From Pseudomonadota bacterium (GTDB taxonomy: Bacteria > Pseudomonadota > Gammaproteobacteria > Burkholderiales > Burkholderiaceae_F): 64,000 bases of DNA. The position numbers and the translations under genes were made by a program. Within the stretch, counting starts at the first letter, position 1. Every line of letters starts with the position of its first letter. Below, piece after piece: positions 56,636-64,000 of this stretch. The stretch lies in the NCBI GenBank assembly GCA_021838715.1, contig JAKCCX010000003.1:1-64000 (forward strand). The letters run 5' to 3'. The notes under the pieces were generated by a model. The model was given only the letters and a program-made list of their open reading frames with translations. It made no database searches and had not been told where the DNA came from.

Positions 56636-57856
56636 TTAGATTTCCCCGTCCAGCAGCTGCGCGGCGGCCAGCGATTTGAGCAGCGCGTCGTTGCAGGCCG
56701 CGATCGGGATCGCGAGGTATTCCGCCTGTTTGCGCACCATGATCGGATCGCTGCGCTCGATGGCCTCGATGAGCGTCAGGTAGGGACCATACGGTCCCGT
56801 GCGGTGCAGCACCGCCTCGACGATCGTCTCCGACAGGGAGATCAGTTCGAACAGCCGGTCGAAGGGCGCGCCGGTGATGTGATCGAGGAGCGAAAAGGCA
56901 CCCGTGATGAAGAGCTCGTCGCGGACCTCCGCACCGTGGTTGGCATTCGCGCCGATGGTCTCGAGAAAGATGCCGCGACGGATCGACGCATGCATCAGCG
57001 GCAGGGCGTTGGCTTCCCGCGACGCCGTTGCCAGCAACAGCGACAGCCAGCGGTTGAGCTTCTTGTACCCCAGCATCATCACCGCATGCTGAAAGGAGGT
57101 GATCTGTACCGGCAGGTTGAACGCCGCCGAGTTCACCAGTCGCAACAACTTGAACGCCAGCGCCGGGTCGCGTCGCAGCGTCAGTTCGATCTTCTGCAGA
57201 TCGGCGTCGTCGCGCACCAGGCGCAGCAGTTCCAGCACCACCGCCTGCTCGGGCTGCAAGGGCCGGACCGCGGACACAGCCGGGTCCTCGATCGGCCAGC
57301 CCACGCAGGCGACCGCGTCGCGCTCGAACGCCGCGATCGCATCGGCCACCGTCTGGACCCCGGTGATGACATAGGGCAAGTGGCGTACGGCGCCGGCCGG
57401 CGCCGGCGCCACCCGCCGGCGATCCTCGCTCACGTGGATGATCGCAAACTCGAAGCAGGACAACAGCGCTGGGGGCAAGGGCACTTCCGGGCGACCCCGC
57501 AGCGCCAGTCGTTTGCCGTCCCGGAACAGGGCCTGCGTGATGCCCTGCGTCTGGGGATCGACCAACCGGTTCGCCGGGATCTCCAGCAAGGCGTTGCGCG
57601 GCGCCTTCCAGTCCAGCACCGACTCATCGAACTCGGCGTCGAGCGGCGCGACCAGCACCGGCTGCACCGCCTCCGACCAGATCGAATTGACGGCATCCAG
57701 CACGCGCCCGACCGGGGGCCGCTGCGCCGGATTGATCGCCAGCATGGTCAGGCGCGTACCCATCGCCCTGCGCTTCTTATCGATCAGCGGGGCATAGCAG
57801 ATACACACCGAACCCAGCAAATCGCCGGGAATCCCATTTTTTTCCGGAAGATTCAT
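56636..57856 (-). CDS. EAL-HDOD signalling protein
   Basis: A 406-residue protein of the CdgJ/YuxH type: a degenerate EAL-like first half (to about 200; the EVL motif is not recognisable as EAL, so c-di-GMP hydrolysis is unlikely) and an HDOD domain (about 205-400; [37 protein letters not shown]). Such proteins regulate motility or c-di-GMP responses. Single gene between rpsF and nnrD. Confidence 0.85.
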   Translation of the reverse strand: MNLPEKNGIPGDLLGSVCICYAPLIDKKRRAMGTRLTMLAINPAQRPPVGRVLDAVNSIWSEAVQPVLVAPLDAEFDESVLDWKAPRNALLEIPANRLVDPQTQGITQALFRDGKRLALRGRPEVPLPPALLSCFEFAIIHVSEDRRRVAPAPAGAVRHLPYVITGVQTVADAIAAFERDAVACVGWPIEDPAVSAVRPLQPEQAVVLELLRLVRDDADLQKIELTLRRDPALAFKLLRLVNSAAFNLPVQITSFQHAVMMLGYKKLNRWLSLLLATASREANALPLMHASIRRGIFLETIGANANHGAEVRDELFITGAFSLLDHITGAPFDRLFELISLSETIVEAVLHRTGPYGPYLTLIEAIERSDPIMVRKQAEYLAIPIAACNDALLKSLAAAQLLDGEI

Positions 57857-58001
57857 TGATCCATCACAGCTATGGCAGGCTCACTTCCGACGGAAGTCTA
57901 TTGCCTCCCCTGTGAATCGGGTCTGCAGAAGTATGCGGCGACGCGCTCCGAATTCCCGGGATCGGTGTACCGTTGCGCTGAATTTCCGCCGACGTCCGCC
58001 G

Positions 58002-58826
58002 ATGCGCAACGACCCCGCCCTGTTCCCGAGCCTGCTTGCCCCGCGGCAACACGATGCCCACAAGGGCGACTTCGGCGCCGTCGGGGTGATCGGAGGGAGC
58101 CGCGGCATGGTCGGCGCCGTGATCCTGGCCGCGCGCGCCGCCTTGCGGATCGGCGCCGGCCGGGTCTACGCCGACTGCCTCGGCGCCCCCGATCTGCAAC
58201 TGGATCTCCTGCAACCGGAATTGATGTTCCGCGCCGCACAGAACTTTCCGGACGGCCTCGACGCCATCGTCGCCGGATGCGGACTGGATGGAGATCCGGC
58301 GAGCGCCGGCGCACTCGTACGCGCGATCGACGGAACCGCCGCCCTCGTACTCGATGCCGGCGGACTGACACAGCTTGCCGCGGATCCGGCCCTGGCGCGG
58401 CGGTTCGCGACGCGCACCGCAGTCCGGGTCATCACGCCGCACCCCGGTGAGGCCGCCCGGCTGTTGGCGTGCGCCACCACCGCCGTGCAGGCCGACCGGC
58501 CGGCAAGCGCGCGGGAACTGGCCCAGCGGTTCTCGACCATCGCGGTATTGAAGGGATCGGGCACGGTGATCGCCGACCCTGCCGGAGCATGCTGGGTCAA
58601 CCCGACCGGCGGTCCGGCGTTGGCGACTGCGGGCACTGGCGATGTGCTGGCGGGGATGATCGGCGGCCTGCTGGCCCAAGGCTACCCTGCGCTCGAGGCC
58701 GTGCGCGGCGCGGTGTGGCTGCATGGACGCGCCGCCGACCTGCACGGCGGCGACCGGAACCTCATCGCCTCGGAGATCGCGCCGCTGGCAATGCGGGCGT
58801 GGGACGCCCTGCGAAAAACGACGTAA
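58002..58826 (+). CDS. nnrD: NAD(P)H-hydrate dehydratase
   Basis: A 274-residue enzyme repairing hydrated NAD(P)H with ATP or ADP. HKGDFGAVGVIGGSRGMVGA, TPHPGEAARLL and the nucleotide loop TAGTGDVLAGMIGGLLAQG are diagnostic. Only the dehydratase half is present; the epimerase (YjeF_N) half is not fused. The ATG at 58002 is chosen by homology; its ribosome site is weak. Confidence 0.9.
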   Translation: MRNDPALFPSLLAPRQHDAHKGDFGAVGVIGGSRGMVGAVILAARAALRIGAGRVYADCLGAPDLQLDLLQPELMFRAAQNFPDGLDAIVAGCGLDGDPASAGALVRAIDGTAALVLDAGGLTQLAADPALARRFATRTAVRVITPHPGEAARLLACATTAVQADRPASARELAQRFSTIAVLKGSGTVIADPAGACWVNPTGGPALATAGTGDVLAGMIGGLLAQGYPALEAVRGAVWLHGRAADLHGGDRNLIASEIAPLAMRAWDALRKTT

Positions 58827-58846
58827 CCGCGCGGCCGGCTTCGCGG

Positions 58847-60760
58847 CTACCGATTCGGGGCGCCCGCGGGCAACAGATCGGGACGCAGGATCTTCACGCC
58901 GAACCGGTTGCGCAGACCTTGCACATACGCCTCGGCCTCGGCCTCGCCCATGCCCGCCATCCATTGGCGCACGCGCCGGGCCTGGGCTTGCGCATCGCCG
59001 GGAGAAACGTCGGACTCCGACAGCACATGGACCACGGCATAAGAACCGTCCGCTTCGGTCGCCCCGACGTAAGTCGGCAGGCTGCCCACCGGCACGTTCA
59101 TGATGGCATCGACCGCCGCGCCCGACAACTCGTCCTGCGTTCCCCGTCCCAGCTCTCGCGGATCCCCAAAGCCGCGATCGTCCGGATGCGCGCGCAGCGC
59201 GGCCAGGCGCGCCTCGCCCGCCTGGCGCGCCAGCTTGGCAGCCGCCGCCTGCCGCAACCGGGTTTCGATCTCGGCCCGCACCGCCTCCAGAGGCTGCGCC
59301 GCCGCCGGGACGACCTGCATCACGTGGACGGACACCAGCGTGTCGTTGCCGACGTCGATCGCCTTGGTGTTGTGGTGATCCTCGACGGCATCGGGCGAAA
59401 ACGCCGCCTCCAGCACCGCCGGCGTGAAGATCGCCGCCAACTCCGGCTGGGCAACGCCGCTGCGCGGCAGGACGTCCAGCGTACGGAGCGGCAGATGGAA
59501 TTTGGCTGCCGCGCCGCGCAGGTCGTCGGGATTCTCGTAGACGAAATCGGAAAACTGCTCGGCCTCGGTGGCGAAGCGCTTCGCTGCGGCATCCTTGCGC
59601 ATCCGCGCTTCGATCGCGGCACGCATCGCCTCGAACGGCTTGGCCTGCGAGCCCCGGATCCCGGTGACGCGAATGATGTGATACCCGAACGGCGTCTCGA
59701 CGATGCCGCTGGTTTCGCCATCTTTCAGCGAAAACGCCACCTCCTCGAACGGCTTGGGCATCACCCCGTGCCCGAACCAGCCGAGATCGCCGCCCTTCGC
59801 CGCCGACACCGGATCCTGCGAATATTTCCGCGCAAGCGCGGCAAATTCTCCCGGATGCGCACGCAGCGCGTGCAGCACCTTCTCGGCAAGGCGATGGGCC
59901 TTGTCCTTCTCCGCCGCCGACGCGCCCGGCCGCACCGCGATGAGGATGTGGCTGGCGCGCACCTGCCCGGTCGCCCCCCAGCGCGCCTTGTGCGCGTCGT
60001 ATTCGGCGCGCAACTGCGCTTCGGGAATCGAGATTCCGGCCGCGAGATCGGCCAGGCTCAGCACCAGGTACTGCACCTTGGCATGCTCGGGACTGCGATA
60101 CGCATCCCGGTTCGCGTCGTATGCCGCCTTGACGTCGGCATCGGAGATCCGGACCTGGGGCAGATAGGCATCCGGCCGGAACGACAGGACTCGGATCTTC
60201 CGACGCTGGTCGGCCAGCGCGAACAGCCGCTTGGACACCGTCATGGGCAGGAACGCGCTGCGCGCCACCCCCGACTCCAGCAGTTGTCGGTCGATGTCGG
60301 TGCGCAAGCGGGTCTCGAAATCCCGCTCCTCATAGCCGCGTGCGGTGAGCATCCGCCGATAGAGCACGTAATCGAACCGCCCGTTGCTCTGGAACTCCGG
60401 AATCGACGCGATCGCGTCGCGCAGGCGGGCATCGGTGACGACGAGATGCGCCTGCGCCGCCTCATGGTCCAGCGCCTTGTCCGACAGCAATTCGTCGAGG
60501 GCCGCGGCGCGGACCTCCGGCGTGTTGAGCATGTCCGGATTGACGTTGGGCAGCATCGCCGCCATGCGCGCGATGCGGTTGCGCACGGCGAAGTCGAGTT
60601 CGGGTTGGGAAATCACCTCGCCGCCGACCTTCGCCACGCCGTCGCCCTGGCCGAAGTACTGGGTAAACCCGTAGATGCCGGAAAAGATGAACGGGATGAA
60701 TGCGGCCACCGTCAGAATGGGCAACAGCCAATTGCGGTGGCGACGAACGGTTTCAAACAT
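58847..60760 (-). CDS. ppiD: Periplasmic folding chaperone PpiD
   Basis: A 637-residue membrane-anchored chaperone at the SecYEG exit. One N-terminal transmembrane helix ([20 protein letters not shown]), SurA-like helical region, parvulin-type PPIase domain (about 255-355; [23 protein letters not shown]) and a second rotamase-like part. Adjacent to tRNA/HU genes as in many Betaproteobacteria. Confidence 0.94.
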   Translation of the reverse strand: MFETVRRHRNWLLPILTVAAFIPFIFSGIYGFTQYFGQGDGVAKVGGEVISQPELDFAVRNRIARMAAMLPNVNPDMLNTPEVRAAALDELLSDKALDHEAAQAHLVVTDARLRDAIASIPEFQSNGRFDYVLYRRMLTARGYEERDFETRLRTDIDRQLLESGVARSAFLPMTVSKRLFALADQRRKIRVLSFRPDAYLPQVRISDADVKAAYDANRDAYRSPEHAKVQYLVLSLADLAAGISIPEAQLRAEYDAHKARWGATGQVRASHILIAVRPGASAAEKDKAHRLAEKVLHALRAHPGEFAALARKYSQDPVSAAKGGDLGWFGHGVMPKPFEEVAFSLKDGETSGIVETPFGYHIIRVTGIRGSQAKPFEAMRAAIEARMRKDAAAKRFATEAEQFSDFVYENPDDLRGAAAKFHLPLRTLDVLPRSGVAQPELAAIFTPAVLEAAFSPDAVEDHHNTKAIDVGNDTLVSVHVMQVVPAAAQPLEAVRAEIETRLRQAAAAKLARQAGEARLAALRAHPDDRGFGDPRELGRGTQDELSGAAVDAIMNVPVGSLPTYVGATEADGSYAVVHVLSESDVSPGDAQAQARRVRQWMAGMGEAEAEAYVQGLRNRFGVKILRPDLLPAGAPNR

Positions 60761-60911
60761 GGGTAGCCGTGCAAGGATGCCGTCCGCGCCGCCCCCCCGA
60801 TTCCGATGTTCCGGGAACGCTGCGCCGTCGGTGCGTGTCGACAAAAGACCGCCATGTTACCGGCTTTTCCGCACTCCGCGCCCGCCGCCGGATTCCGATC
60901 GCACCTCGGGA

Positions 60912-63245
60912 TCAGCCCGGGTCCGGACTCCCGCTCCCCCCCACCGAGCGACCGCCGAAGACCACGATGGCATTGCGGCCCGCCGCCTTGGCCTCGTACA
61001 TCGCCTCATCGGCATGGCGGAGCAGATCGCGCGGACCGCGGGCATGCGCGGGATAGAACGCGATGCCGATGCTCGACGAAACCGCCAAGGGCCGGCCGTC
61101 GGCAAGAACAAAAGGCTCCGCCAGCGCCAGGCGGATCTTTTCCGCGACGACCAGTGCATCGTCGACCGTGCGGGTCTCCGGCAGCACGGCGACGAATTCA
61201 TCGCCGCCGATCCGGGCCACGGTGTCGGACTGCCGCACGCAGGCCAGCATCCGGCCGGCCGCGGCCTGCAGCAGCCAATCCCCTACTTCATGCCCGTGCT
61301 CGTCGTTGATCGGCTTGAACCGGTCGAGATCGATGAACAGCAGCGCCACCAGCGATCGCTTGCGGCGCGCCTGGACCAGCAGTTGCTGCAGACGGTCCTC
61401 GAGCAGCCGGCGATTCGGCAGATTCGTCAGCCGGTCGAAATAGGCCCAGTGATGGATCCGCTCCTCGGCCGACTTGTGCTGGGTGATGTCGCGATTGGTT
61501 CCAACCATCCGGACCGCGCGGCCGTCGGCATCGCGCGCGTCGACCTTGCCGCTGCACAGGATCCACTTCCACCCTTCCGGACATTGAATCCGGACTTCCT
61601 CCTGGAAGAACGCCGCACCGCCGCGGATGGTCGCGGCCGCCGCCCGAAGCATCCGCGGGGCATCCTCGGGATGGACCCGCCGCATCAACTCCTCCGGCGC
61701 GGCCACCGTCTCACCCGGAGCGCCGCCGGTCAGTTCGGCCCAGTGTTCATCGAGCACCATCAGCCCCTCGCGGATGTCGTATTCCCAGATCGACAACGAC
61801 GACGCCTCCAGCGCCAGTTCCAGCCGTTCCTTGGCGCGCGCCAGTTCCTCCTCCGCACGCTTGCGATCGGTGATTTCATGGTTGCTGATGCGGCGGCCCC
61901 GGAACTCGCCGTCGGCGCGAAAGATCGGGCTGCAGCTGTGCGCCAGCCAACGCACCGCCCCCTGCTTCGTGACGATGCGGAAGTCGATCGAATGATTGCT
62001 GTCGTCCCGGTAATGCTCGAGGTGGGTTGCGAGCTGCTGCCGGTCATCCGGGTGAACGATGCGCTCGACCAGGCTGGGGTCGGCGAGAAACTCGGCCTGC
62101 GTGTAGCCCGTGACGCGCTCGCACGACGGCGACATGTAGACGATGCGGCAATTCGGCCCGCGCCAGTACTCCCAGTCGTAGGTGTAGTCGGCCATGGTGC
62201 GGAACCGTTCCTCGCTTTCCTCCAGGCGCCGGACGAAGGGAAGCGTCTGCACGCGCAGCAGCAGGATCGCGCCGAGCGCAAGCAGCGGAAACACATAGAG
62301 CAGGGGCAGCAGCCGACGCACGATGGGCGCGTAGAGCTGGTCGGCATCGAGCCGCAGCACCGATCCAAGTCCGAGCGTTCCGATCGGTTGGTATGCCGCG
62401 ATCGATGCGACGCCGCGATAATCCTGCGCGCGCGCGACGCCCGACTTCCCTTCCAGGGCATAGTGCATCGGAATGAAGTGGCCATCGACGCGATCCGGCA
62501 GGTCGCGCAGCACCCGCCCGCCCGCGGAGTGCAGCGGGAAACAGTCCATGCGCCCGGTCGCCTTCGCGGCGCAGACGGCAAAATCGAGCGAATCGCCAAA
62601 GCGACCGGGGCGGGACAGGCTGCCGACGATTGCGGGATCCAGGCGCCACTCGGCGATCATCGTCCCGACCACGCGGGCGCCATCCACCAGTTCGATGTGC
62701 GTGCGCAGCACGTATCCGTCGTCCCAGAGGAGGCTGCTTGGGGTCGGCAGCTGGACCGGAACCGCCAGCGCCGGCGCAGCAAGGAACGTCCCGGAACGGC
62801 CGACCTCGACGCCCGCAGCGGTGCGAAACGCCACCGCGGTGAACCCGGGCGCCGGCAGGCCCCGGAGGATGTCCGCAAGCCGCGCCCGGGCACGGCCGTC
62901 GCCGGCATTCGCGGCCAGTTGCCGCATGGTCTGGATGATCGCCGGGGTGGCAAGGGCCTTGCTGCGCCCCCACGCGCTGCGAATTTCCGTGTTCAGGACG
63001 GTCGCACGCCGCTCCAGCGAGAGGGCAAGCCGGCCTTCCATCGCTTCCTTGCCGTCCGGAACCAGGATGGCAAATCCGCCGGCCAGGCCAAGCAGACCCA
63101 CGGCGACGACGACCCCGGCCGCGACATAGCCGATGCGGTCGGCATCCCGCATTTCCTGCGACCGGCGTCCGACGATCGCACGGACCCACCGCAGGGCCGC
63201 GCCCCGGGTGCCGGCCCCGGACACACGCTCCGACTGTTCGGCCAT
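60912..63245 (-). CDS. Membrane diguanylate cyclase with two PAS domains
   Basis: A 777-residue c-di-GMP synthase. A helix near residues 38-60 and another near 303-323 bracket a periplasmic sensor, followed by two PAS/PAC domains (about 335-450 and 455-580) and a GGDEF domain (about 600-770). The active motif RIGGDEF is intact and the inhibitory site RQSD lies five residues before it, so product feedback is expected. ATG 63245 is taken because an N-terminal extension in the longer frame is Arg/Gly-rich and non-conserved. A Fur-like box lies 143 bases upstream. Confidence 0.9.
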   Translation of the reverse strand: MAEQSERVSGAGTRGAALRWVRAIVGRRSQEMRDADRIGYVAAGVVVAVGLLGLAGGFAILVPDGKEAMEGRLALSLERRATVLNTEIRSAWGRSKALATPAIIQTMRQLAANAGDGRARARLADILRGLPAPGFTAVAFRTAAGVEVGRSGTFLAAPALAVPVQLPTPSSLLWDDGYVLRTHIELVDGARVVGTMIAEWRLDPAIVGSLSRPGRFGDSLDFAVCAAKATGRMDCFPLHSAGGRVLRDLPDRVDGHFIPMHYALEGKSGVARAQDYRGVASIAAYQPIGTLGLGSVLRLDADQLYAPIVRRLLPLLYVFPLLALGAILLLRVQTLPFVRRLEESEERFRTMADYTYDWEYWRGPNCRIVYMSPSCERVTGYTQAEFLADPSLVERIVHPDDRQQLATHLEHYRDDSNHSIDFRIVTKQGAVRWLAHSCSPIFRADGEFRGRRISNHEITDRKRAEEELARAKERLELALEASSLSIWEYDIREGLMVLDEHWAELTGGAPGETVAAPEELMRRVHPEDAPRMLRAAAATIRGGAAFFQEEVRIQCPEGWKWILCSGKVDARDADGRAVRMVGTNRDITQHKSAEERIHHWAYFDRLTNLPNRRLLEDRLQQLLVQARRKRSLVALLFIDLDRFKPINDEHGHEVGDWLLQAAAGRMLACVRQSDTVARIGGDEFVAVLPETRTVDDALVVAEKIRLALAEPFVLADGRPLAVSSSIGIAFYPAHARGPRDLLRHADEAMYEAKAAGRNAIVVFGGRSVGGSGSPDPG

Positions 63246-63387
63246 ATTCTTCGGTTTCGTACGATCGACCTTCGCGGCCGCCGGTTCATCCGGCTCCGCC
63301 CCCTCAAGTCCGAATCCTCCGCCCCATGCACGAAGGGTATCCCAGCCGGCTGCGCGCGGGCGGCGCAAACCAGTCCCCGACGGCAAG

Positions 63388-63406
63388 AATAATGACAATC
63401 ATTTGC
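63388..63406. promoter_or_regulatory. Fur-box-like sequence upstream of GGDEF gene
   Basis: AATAATGACAATCATTTGC matches 15 of 19 positions of the classical GATAATGATAATCATTATC Fur box. It is in the 374-bp gap 63246-63619, which otherwise shows no gene; a C/G-rich hairpin TTGGGG-CTTG-CCCCCAA lies near 63534. Iron control of the cyclase is inferred. Confidence 0.45.
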
Positions 63407-63619
63407 AAAATACCGGGATGCCATCGGCACAAACGCCACCCCGCAGCACTCCGCACCCTATGCGGTATGCCTCGAACGATGAATCCGGTGCTGCAGAGGA
63501 GCGCTTGGCTCGTGGTGTAAACCAGGGCATGGGTTGGGGCTTGCCCCCAATCGCAATGACGCGCCCGGCATATTTCGGACAACCGACGTCGACTTGCCGA
63601 CGTCGTTCCGTAGAGAAAT

Positions 63620-63696
63620 TGGCGGAGTGGACGGGACTCGAACCCGCGACCCCCGGCGTGACAGGCCGGTATTCTAACCAACTGAACTACCACTCC
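63620..63696 (-). tRNA. tRNA-Asp (GTC)
   Basis: A complete cloverleaf with acceptor GGAGTGG/CCACTCC, anticodon GTC in CCTGTCACG, T-arm GGGTTCGAGTCCC and encoded CCA. Confidence 0.97.
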
Positions 63697-63708
63697 GCGC
63701 GGTTTACA

Positions 63709-63784
63709 TGGTGGGTGCTGAGAGGCTCGAACTCCCGACCTACGCCTTGTAAGGGCGCCGCTCTACCAACTGAGCTAAGCACCC
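63709..63784 (-). tRNA. tRNA-Val (TAC)
   Basis: A complete cloverleaf with acceptor GGGTGCT/AGCACCC, anticodon TAC in CCTTACAAG, T-arm GGAGTTCGAGCCTC and encoded CCA. Twelve bases upstream of tRNA-Asp in the same direction, probably co-transcribed. Confidence 0.97.
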
Positions 63785-63811
63785 CCGCGACTTCGTTGCT
63801 CGCGAAGCCCG

Positions 63812-64000
63812 CTAGTTTAGCGCATCTTTCAGCGCTTTGCCAGCGCGGAACTTCGGGACCTTCGCCGCCTTGATCTTGATCGGCTCATTGGTACGCGGAT
63901 TGCGGCCGGTGCGCGCCGCGCGCTTGGAGACGGCAAACGTGCCGAACCCGACGAGGGTGACGGCGTTGCCCTTTTTGAGCGAGGTGCGGATCCCGCCCAG
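63812..64000 (-). CDS. hupB: DNA-binding protein HU, 3' part
   Basis: The C-terminal 62 codons of an HU-beta-type histone-like protein, cut by the window edge. The conserved arm [20 protein letters not shown] followed by [14 protein letters not shown] is complete. HU compacts and bends DNA. It precedes the two tRNAs on the minus strand. Confidence 0.95.
   Translation of the reverse strand: MGGIRTSLKKGNAVTLVGFGTFAVSKRAARTGRNPRTNEPIKIKAAKVPKFRAGKALKDALN

Noticed and set aside
60675-63392. 905-codon plus-strand frame opposite the GGDEF gene
   Set aside because: Runs antisense across ppiD's start and the cyclase; no homology or start signals.

Overview
The window is a high-GC chromosomal segment of a betaproteobacterium, probably an autotrophic diazotroph. 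The class is inferred from core gene order on the right side: rpsF-priB-rpsR-rplI-dnaB, and ppiD followed by tRNA-Asp, tRNA-Val and an HU gene. Genus cannot be fixed from sequence alone. The left edge carries a form I RuBisCO large subunit (cbbL, with the first codons of cbbS) and a divergent cbbR, so CO2 fixation and N2 fixation genes are neighbours. No transposase, integrase, phage gene or CRISPR array was seen. || Layout: 1-2.6 kb cbbSL/cbbR; 2.7-4.2 kb a chemoreceptor; 4.5-7.0 kb a pseudo-receiver / truncated haemoglobin / SagB-like nitroreductase operon; 7.0-11.3 kb (minus) nifB-lrv-nifZ-like-nifS-small gene; 11.7-14.0 kb iscA-like and hscA; 14.0-15.7 kb nifA copy 1 (minus); 15.8-18.1 kb an FmdB-type zinc ribbon and a PAS chemoreceptor; 18.3-23.9 kb nifVW-fixABCX-nifQ; 24.0-32.4 kb (minus) nifHDKENX-DUF269-DUF683-fdxB; 32.9-33.8 kb an unknown gene plus nifZ; 33.9-37.2 kb (minus) ferredoxin-iscA-like-nifT-DegT-SIR2-ferredoxin; 37.4-40.6 kb modE, modAB and a convergent modC; 40.6-41.5 kb an outer-membrane protein; 41.7-43.4 kb nifA copy 2. 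From 43.6 kb to the end the content is housekeeping: msrB, clpB, thrC-hom-alaC, a Mth938-like gene, bcp, phoH, dnaB, rplI-rpsR-priB-rpsF, an EAL-HDOD gene, nnrD, ppiD, a diguanylate cyclase, two tRNAs and HU. || How the genes work together: nifHDK encode nitrogenase; nifB, E, N, X, V, Q, S, Z and W cover cofactor synthesis and protein maturation; fixABCX and four ferredoxins can supply electrons; mod genes supply molybdate. nifU, nifM, nifL and draTG are absent from the window. The main result of reading the non-coding DNA is a consistent set of about a dozen sigma-54 type -24/-12 elements, five intact NifA upstream sites (TGT-N10-ACA) and a tandem ACAAACC variant. They tie nif operons to unexpected genes: the globin/nitroreductase operon, a zinc ribbon gene, a chemoreceptor, an outer-membrane protein with modC, and both nifA copies. 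This implies a broad NifA regulon that includes sensing, oxygen/redox and uptake functions.
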